A stretch of 64,000 nt of DNA from Malania oleifera (Eukaryota > Streptophyta > Magnoliopsida > Santalales > Ximeniaceae). The position numbers and the translations under genes are program-made. Of the stretch, positions 59,835-64,000 are shown piece by piece (position 1 is the stretch's first letter; each line of letters begins with the position of its first letter). Under the pieces are notes generated by a model. The model ran no database searches. It was not told the DNA's origin and saw only the letters and a program-made list of their open reading frames with translations. The DNA lies in assembly GCF_029873635.1 (NCBI RefSeq), contig NC_080425.1, forward strand, positions 39,993,390-40,057,389. Reading direction: 5' to 3'.

Positions 59835-59970
59835 TCCACACAGGACTGGTCCACACAGGACTAATCGAATCACACAACATCAATGTCCACACAGGACTAA
59901 TCAAATCACACAACATCAATGTCCACACAGGACTAATCAAGCACAGTATAAAGTCCACACAGGACTAGTC
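59835..59970. repeat. 36-bp tandem repeat, gtccacacaggacta
   Basis: tccacacagg recurs at 59835, 59850, 59886, 59922 and 59954; the 59850-59886-59922 copies are exactly 36 bp apart. Inside solo LTR copy 3; the frame open through it (59776-59958, minus) is a repeat translation. Confidence 0.85.
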
Positions 59971-60039
59971 CACAAAGGGCTAACCAATCACACATATTAC
60001 AAAAAAAAAAAACACCTCATTCACGATAAATAGGTAAAC

Positions 60040-60185
60040 AACCTCCTCATACCACTACCAATGTTTACCTCCCAGTATAAACGTCCATATAACGACCTCG
60101 TCATACCATTATCAACTTTATATGATGGTTATACCAGGTACGATATAACGACCTCCTTATACCACTGCCAACGTTATATCTTCAT
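60040..60185. repeat. imperfect repeats with cgacctcctcataccactaccaacg
   Basis: Three loose copies (about 60040, 60095 and 60148) of a phrase with cctcYtcataccaYtaYcaa and ttta, in solo LTR copy 3. Confidence 0.7.
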
Positions 60186-60930
60186 TTATATGAACCACAC
60201 CACAGATCAATCACAAACCTAACCAATCAACCAAACAACGCAGATACCACAGTACTTAACCATCCAGTATTTTCAACCAAACAATGCTCACAATCCAATT
60301 AGTGTATTCAACCAGACAAGAATTTCCGTCAAATGACATTCACGATCTCAATAATTTCCTCATTCCACTAAGCTCAACAATCATTTAATAATCAAAATGG
60401 TTTCAACCACACCATTTTTCGTAATTTAATACTTATATAATTAAAATAGTATTTTCAATATCAGTTTGGTTGAGAAAAATTATGCCTATATATGTAGGAT
60501 TTTTACCCAAAATTAGTCATTTTAATAATTACTAAAAAGCTATTATAAAATATTTCTCCTTACCTAATTCCTAAAAAGTGTCTTAAAATAACCAGTCCTA
60601 CACCCGCAGGGTTCCCCGTTCAATGCCCTGAAAACCACATTTTCCAGAACTAAACTTCAGTATTTCTTCACATATAATATTTCCTACAACTAGGGTAAAG
60701 CCAAATTTTACATTAAAGCCTTACCTTAAATCTGGGATAAATTCCTAACTAGTCCCACCGATGATCCATTCTAGTAGACTTGTAGAGAACTCCTCCAGGA
60801 GTGTCATGGTGGCCTCAGATTGTCGAATCGACGGAAATTCGGCCTGAAATCGAAGAGAGAAGGGAGGATGGCCGAATTTCTAGAGAGAGAAGGTAAGCAT
60901 GCAAGAATTCTGCGCTAAAATCAAAGAAAG

Positions 60931-61115
60931 TCTTTTTATACTCAAGGATTCGTCGATGAGTCCTGTACACAGTTCGTCAACGAGACAGCCAACTCGTCAA
61001 CGAATTTCAGTCTATAAAAACCCCTCTCGGTAATTCCTTGTCAACGAGCTACATAACCTCATCAACAAGCTAAGTAGAACATTCGTCAACGATACCAATC
61101 CATTCGTCGACGAAT
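60931..61115 (-). promoter_or_regulatory. family A LTR promoter with ~21-bp spaced site array
   Basis: TATAAAAAGA on the minus strand at 60931-60940. Upstream (higher coordinates) lie CGTCGACG-related sites at about 60951, 60973, 60993, 61037, 61058, 61081 and 61102. Steps are 22, 20, 44, 21, 23 and 21 bp, close to two helical turns or a double step. Several copies read CGTCAACG, consistent with CpG decay. Confidence 0.6.
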
Positions 61116-61629
61116 GCTTGCTGCCACACCCTTTTCCAACTTATTCCTCCTCCCCTTTTATCTTCTTATAATTTTAAATTATTTAAAATTTCCGGGATGT
61201 TACACATTTAGTATTCACATTTTAGATATAGAAGGACACACAAACCAAAGGACTAACATTCAACTATAATATTAATTTATGTGCTTTGTGTTGAATATTA
61301 AACTTGATGCAGCTACCTCCACTAACCTAAGCCCATTTTTTTAAATTGTTAGGCTGTAGTCGATAGCCACCTCCACCAACCAGCCCACTTCTACTAAAAT
61401 TAATCGCCACTTACCATCCTTATTCATGACTATATACATGAAGATGTGTATGTGTAATATATGTGGTGTAGAAGAGGGAAAGTAACTTGTGAGAGAAGAA
61501 AATGTGTATTTTGAGAGTTGTTTCTAATTTTCAAATTATAATTGAAATCAAAGAGTGTTTGTGTGCAATTGAGCGTTTCCTCACCGAGTTCAATCACAAC
61601 CAGTGATTAAGCGAGTCCCCTTTGACCAT

Positions 61630-61644
61630 CAGTGATATCAGAGT
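61630..61644 (+). other. primer binding site, tRNA-iMet type, degenerate
   Basis: TGATATCAGAGTG corresponds to the TGGTATCAGAGC used by most plant copia elements (initiator tRNA-Met), with two differences. Position just ahead of gag supports the call. Confidence 0.65.
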
Positions 61645-61799
61645 GCCAAGGTTTTTTGAAATTCTCCAAATAGAGGCGAACAGAGAGGAATTTGAATTTT
61701 TTCCTAGATTTGAAGTTGCTCGAAATCAATTTTTGAGCATACCATCGCGTAGCTCGTGTCAAGATGAGTCCATAGGTGAAAACTGTGTCTCAAATGGAG

Positions 61800-62252
61800 A
61801 CTGGATGCTTAATGAACGACCCTCTGCATCGATCAGAAAAGGGATTACAAAGCCAAGTCCATAATCTACCAGGGCCTTAATGAGGCCACCTTCAAAATCA
61901 TTGCTTCAGCCAAGACGTCCCAAGAAGTCTAGAATACTCTCCACTGGACATTCAAAGGAGCCAACAAATCGAAGTGGATTTGCCTCCAAACTCTACGAGG
62001 TGAATTCGAATCCTTGCAAATGAAGTCGTTTGAGTCCATTGTTGAGTACTATACTCGGGTAATGGTTGTCTCGAACCAATTTAGTAGAAATGGAGAGAAT
62101 CTCACAGACATGAGGATATGTGAGAAAATGTTACAATCTTTGTATCCAAAGTTTGACTATATAGTCGTCACGCTGGAAGAAACGAAAGGTTTGGAGACCA
62201 TGTCTGTAGAAGAGTTCGTAGGATCTTTACAATCCAATTTTAATAACATCTT
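61800..62252 (+). pseudogene. copia gag, UBN2 type
   Basis: The N-terminal part is in mixed frames (IIYQGLNEATFKIIASAKTS, then a stop before NTLHWTFKGANKSKW), then a clean frame with LQTLRGEFESLQMKSFESI. From 62014 the frame gives YYTRVMVVSNQFSRNGEN, CEKMLQSLYPKFDYIVV and SVEEFVGSLQ. These are typical UBN2 motifs of copia gag. The zinc knuckle expected next is absent, because the sequence passes into T/A-rich DNA. Confidence 0.85.
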
Positions 62253-62640
62253 TTTTACAACTACCGTCTCCTCCTCCCAAAGCCATCACTCCTTTTTTTG
62301 TTTTTTTTTTTTGGATAAAAAAAAGAAGTAAAATCAATATAATTACACATAAAAAATGGTTTAACACACTATTTTTTGAAAATACAAATTACCAAAGCCA
62401 CACAAGAAAAATTAAAATAATATTATTATTTTTGTTGATTGCCATTTGTTTTTTTAATTAATAAAAATAAACCCGTATTTGAACGAATAAAATTTAAATA
62501 TCTATGCAAATTAATAAAGCATAAAATAATATAAAATTGTATTTAAATTTATATGAATTTAAATATAAACTATTTATTTATTTTTTTGAAAAAAAAAATA
62601 ATATCTATAGATTTAAAATATTGTCTTGGCCTATAAATTG
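62253..62640. other. AT-rich block replacing copia pol
   Basis: Nearly all A/T with poly(T) and poly(A) runs at 62287-62312 and 62590. No homology recognised. It lies where gag end, protease, integrase and most of RT should be, so it marks a deletion with filler or an unrelated insertion. Confidence 0.6.
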
Positions 62641-63524
62641 AACATGTAAATGACAGAATTCTTATTCATCAATTTAAATATACTGAAAAGGTATTAAAGC
62701 AATTCTATATAGACAAAGTTCATCCTTTGAGATCTCCGATGATGGTGCAATCACTTGATGTTAAGAAGGATCCCTTTCAACCTTATGATGAGGGGGAGGA
62801 ATTACTTGGTCCTAAAGTACCACATTTAAGTGATATCAGCTCTCTAATGTATCTGGTCACTTGTACAAGACCTGAAATTACATTTTCTATAGATCTACTA
62901 GCAAGATACAACTCTGTTCCTACTCGACGACACTAGAATGGAATTAAGCACATACTATGCTATTTGAGAGGTACATCTAATTAGTGTCTATTCTGCTCAT
63001 TTGATTCGAAATCTCAATTAGTAGGATATGCAAATACTAAATATCTATCTGATCCTCACAATGCTAAATCTTAAACTGGATATATATTTCTTTACAAAAA
63101 AACTATTATATTTTGGATATCAGTAAAGTAGACGATTACAACATCTTCCAATCATTTTGGAATATTAGCTATCCATGAAGCTAGTAGAGAATCTGTGTGG
63201 CTCAGATGAATGATTTCTCATATTCAAACAAATTGTGCTCCTCAATCAATCAAGGATATTTCAATAGTTTTATATGAAGACAATGCTGCGCATATAGTTC
63301 AACTAAAAGGAGGATACATAAAGGGTGACAAAATAAAGCATATCTCTCCAAAATTCTTCTATACACATGAACTCCAAAAGAATGGTGATATAGATGTTCA
63401 ACAGATCCGATCAAGAGATAATCTAGTAGATTTGTTCACCAAAACTTTACCTACTACAACATTCAAGAAATTGGTTCATCTTATCAAAATGAGACATCTT
63501 AAAGATCTTAACAGAATGAGTTAA
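62641..63524 (+). pseudogene. copia RT end and RNase H
   Basis: Starting near RILIHQFKYTEKVL, it continues with SLDVKKDPFQPYDEGEELLG, LMYLVTCTRPEITFS and LLARYNSVPTRRH, the RT/RNase H boundary. RNase H follows with the SKSQLVGYA, ASRESVWLR, LYEDNAAHI, HISPKFFYTHELQ and DLFTKTLPT motifs. In-frame stops after TRRH, GTSN, NAKS, WISVK and VWLR break it. The end at 63522-63524 matches the family's usual C-terminus. Confidence 0.85.
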
Positions 63525-63540
63525 TATATGGGTAACATCC

Positions 63541-63549
63541 AAGGGGGAG
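63541..63549 (+). other. polypurine tract of the last copia element
   Basis: AAGGGGGAG immediately before the LTR start TGTTATAAAA. Confidence 0.8.
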
Positions 63550-64000
63550 TGTTATAAAATATAGGTGGATGTCCCCCATGTTAACTATGAACCAACCCTA
63601 TATATATGCACTAATTCATGTCTCATATGAACCTGTCCCATATGTTTGTACTAATAAAGTGTATGTCACCGCATCTTCCACCCCTTAGATTTTTCCCCCG
63701 ATAAATGCTTAGGTATCCATATTTCCCTATAAAAGGGCACCCTCCCCTTCTCATTTGAGACACACATTTAATGCTTCCATGTAAGTAGACATATAGTGAG
63801 AATTTTTGTAACTGGAGACAGGAGAGCCAGAAGCAGGAGACGCGTGAAGAGTTGGAACGCGGGTTGCAATTAATCTCCATTTATCTCATGATTGTAAACC
63901 TCCCATTTGTGATTGATTATATTTAATTGTAATTAAATATTGATTTGAATATCAGCCCTATAAATAAAGGGCTGAGGAATACAAGAAATGTACAAGTGAG
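63550..64000 (+). mobile_element. copia 3' LTR, start only
   Basis: Starts TGTTATAAAATATAGGTGG; the end lies beyond the window. A TATAAAAG box lies at about 63728-63735, and a second TATAAATA with flanking gccc/gggc near 63960. The small frame at 63623-63880 (minus) has no support. Confidence 0.75.

Larger units (their letters stand above)
58981..61204 (-). mobile_element. solo LTR, family A copy 3
   Basis: 2,224 bp from TGTAAGGCCCC to CCGGGATGTTACA, flanked by CATTT at 58976-58980 and 61205-61209. No coding region and no partner LTR. The sense strand is minus, by the TATAAAAAGA at 60931-60940. It shares blocks with copy 1 (around 60595-60870) and copy 2 (cagcgaaaat, and the duplicated ctacccgcccatacaagtRg unit at 59500 and 59618). 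Confidence 0.92.
61205..64000 (+). mobile_element. Ty1/copia element with large internal deletion, runs off the window
   Basis: Order: probable 5' LTR end (to about 61630), PBS, gag, an AT-rich block, the end of RT and RNase H, PPT at 63541-63549, and LTR start TGTTATAAAATATAGG at 63550. Protease, integrase and most of RT are missing. The 5' LTR start is not evident next to the solo LTR. The gag and RNase H types differ from the SIRE-like elements, so this is another copia lineage. Confidence 0.75.

Overview
The window looks like plant nuclear heterochromatin, probably from an angiosperm with a repeat-rich genome. I found no single-copy host gene, tRNA or rRNA. Almost every kilobase belongs to LTR retrotransposons, most of them broken and nested in one another. 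Several lineages are recognisable from motifs: Ty1/copia elements of SIRE/Maximus type with gag zinc knuckles, a second copia type with a UBN2-type gag, and very large Ty3/gypsy elements of the Tat/Ogre lineage. There are also three solo LTRs of one long LTR family, called family A here.

Layout. 1-4609 is a copia element entered in mid-gag. It carries gag, protease, integrase and the start of RT, and is split by a solo LTR of family A (1013-3047, duplication AAAGT). 4610-5490 is an inverted LTR-like piece. 5491-16299 is a 5'-truncated Ogre-type element on +, with RT end, RNase H, integrase, a long 3' region and a 3' LTR (13258-16299). 16305-21658 is a copia relic with gag and a 3' LTR but no pol. 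21659-25410 holds two more copia 3' ends with LTR starts. 25411-30670 holds old, decayed Tat-like sequence with an integrase relic. 30671-31274 plus 56251-56880 is an older LTR remnant that was the target for a second family A solo LTR (31275-33908 plus 56162-56250, duplication CACAC). Into that solo LTR a complete 22,248-bp Ogre-type element inserted on the minus strand (33909-56156, duplication TTTTC). 56881-58980 is AT-rich and unassigned. 58981-61204 is the third family A solo LTR (duplication CATTT). 61205-64000 is a deleted copia element with PBS, gag, RNase H end, PPT and the start of a 3' LTR.

The intact-length Ogre element is the centrepiece. In minus-strand order it has a 5' LTR, a PBS, an extra ORF1 (DUF7745-like plus coiled coil), gag, protease with G-patch, a predicted 177-bp frame-keeping intron, RT, two RNase H domains and integrase. 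Then come a 5.6-kb 3' region, a PPT and the 3' LTR. Its coding frames carry several nonsense and frameshift changes, so this copy is probably not autonomous. The 3' region contains a 160-codon antisense ORF with a leucine-zipper-like segment, its own TATA-like sites, an upstream G-box repeat array and a poly(A) signal. A broken homologue lies at the same place in the + element.

A theme across unrelated elements is the promoter design of the LTRs. Arrays of short palindromic or tandem units sit directly upstream of the TATA box. Examples are CGTCGACG-type sites about 21 bp apart in family A, an exact 21-bp CTTCAGNNNACTGAAG-type array in the copia LTR, and 94-bp plus 46-bp arrays in the Ogre LTR.
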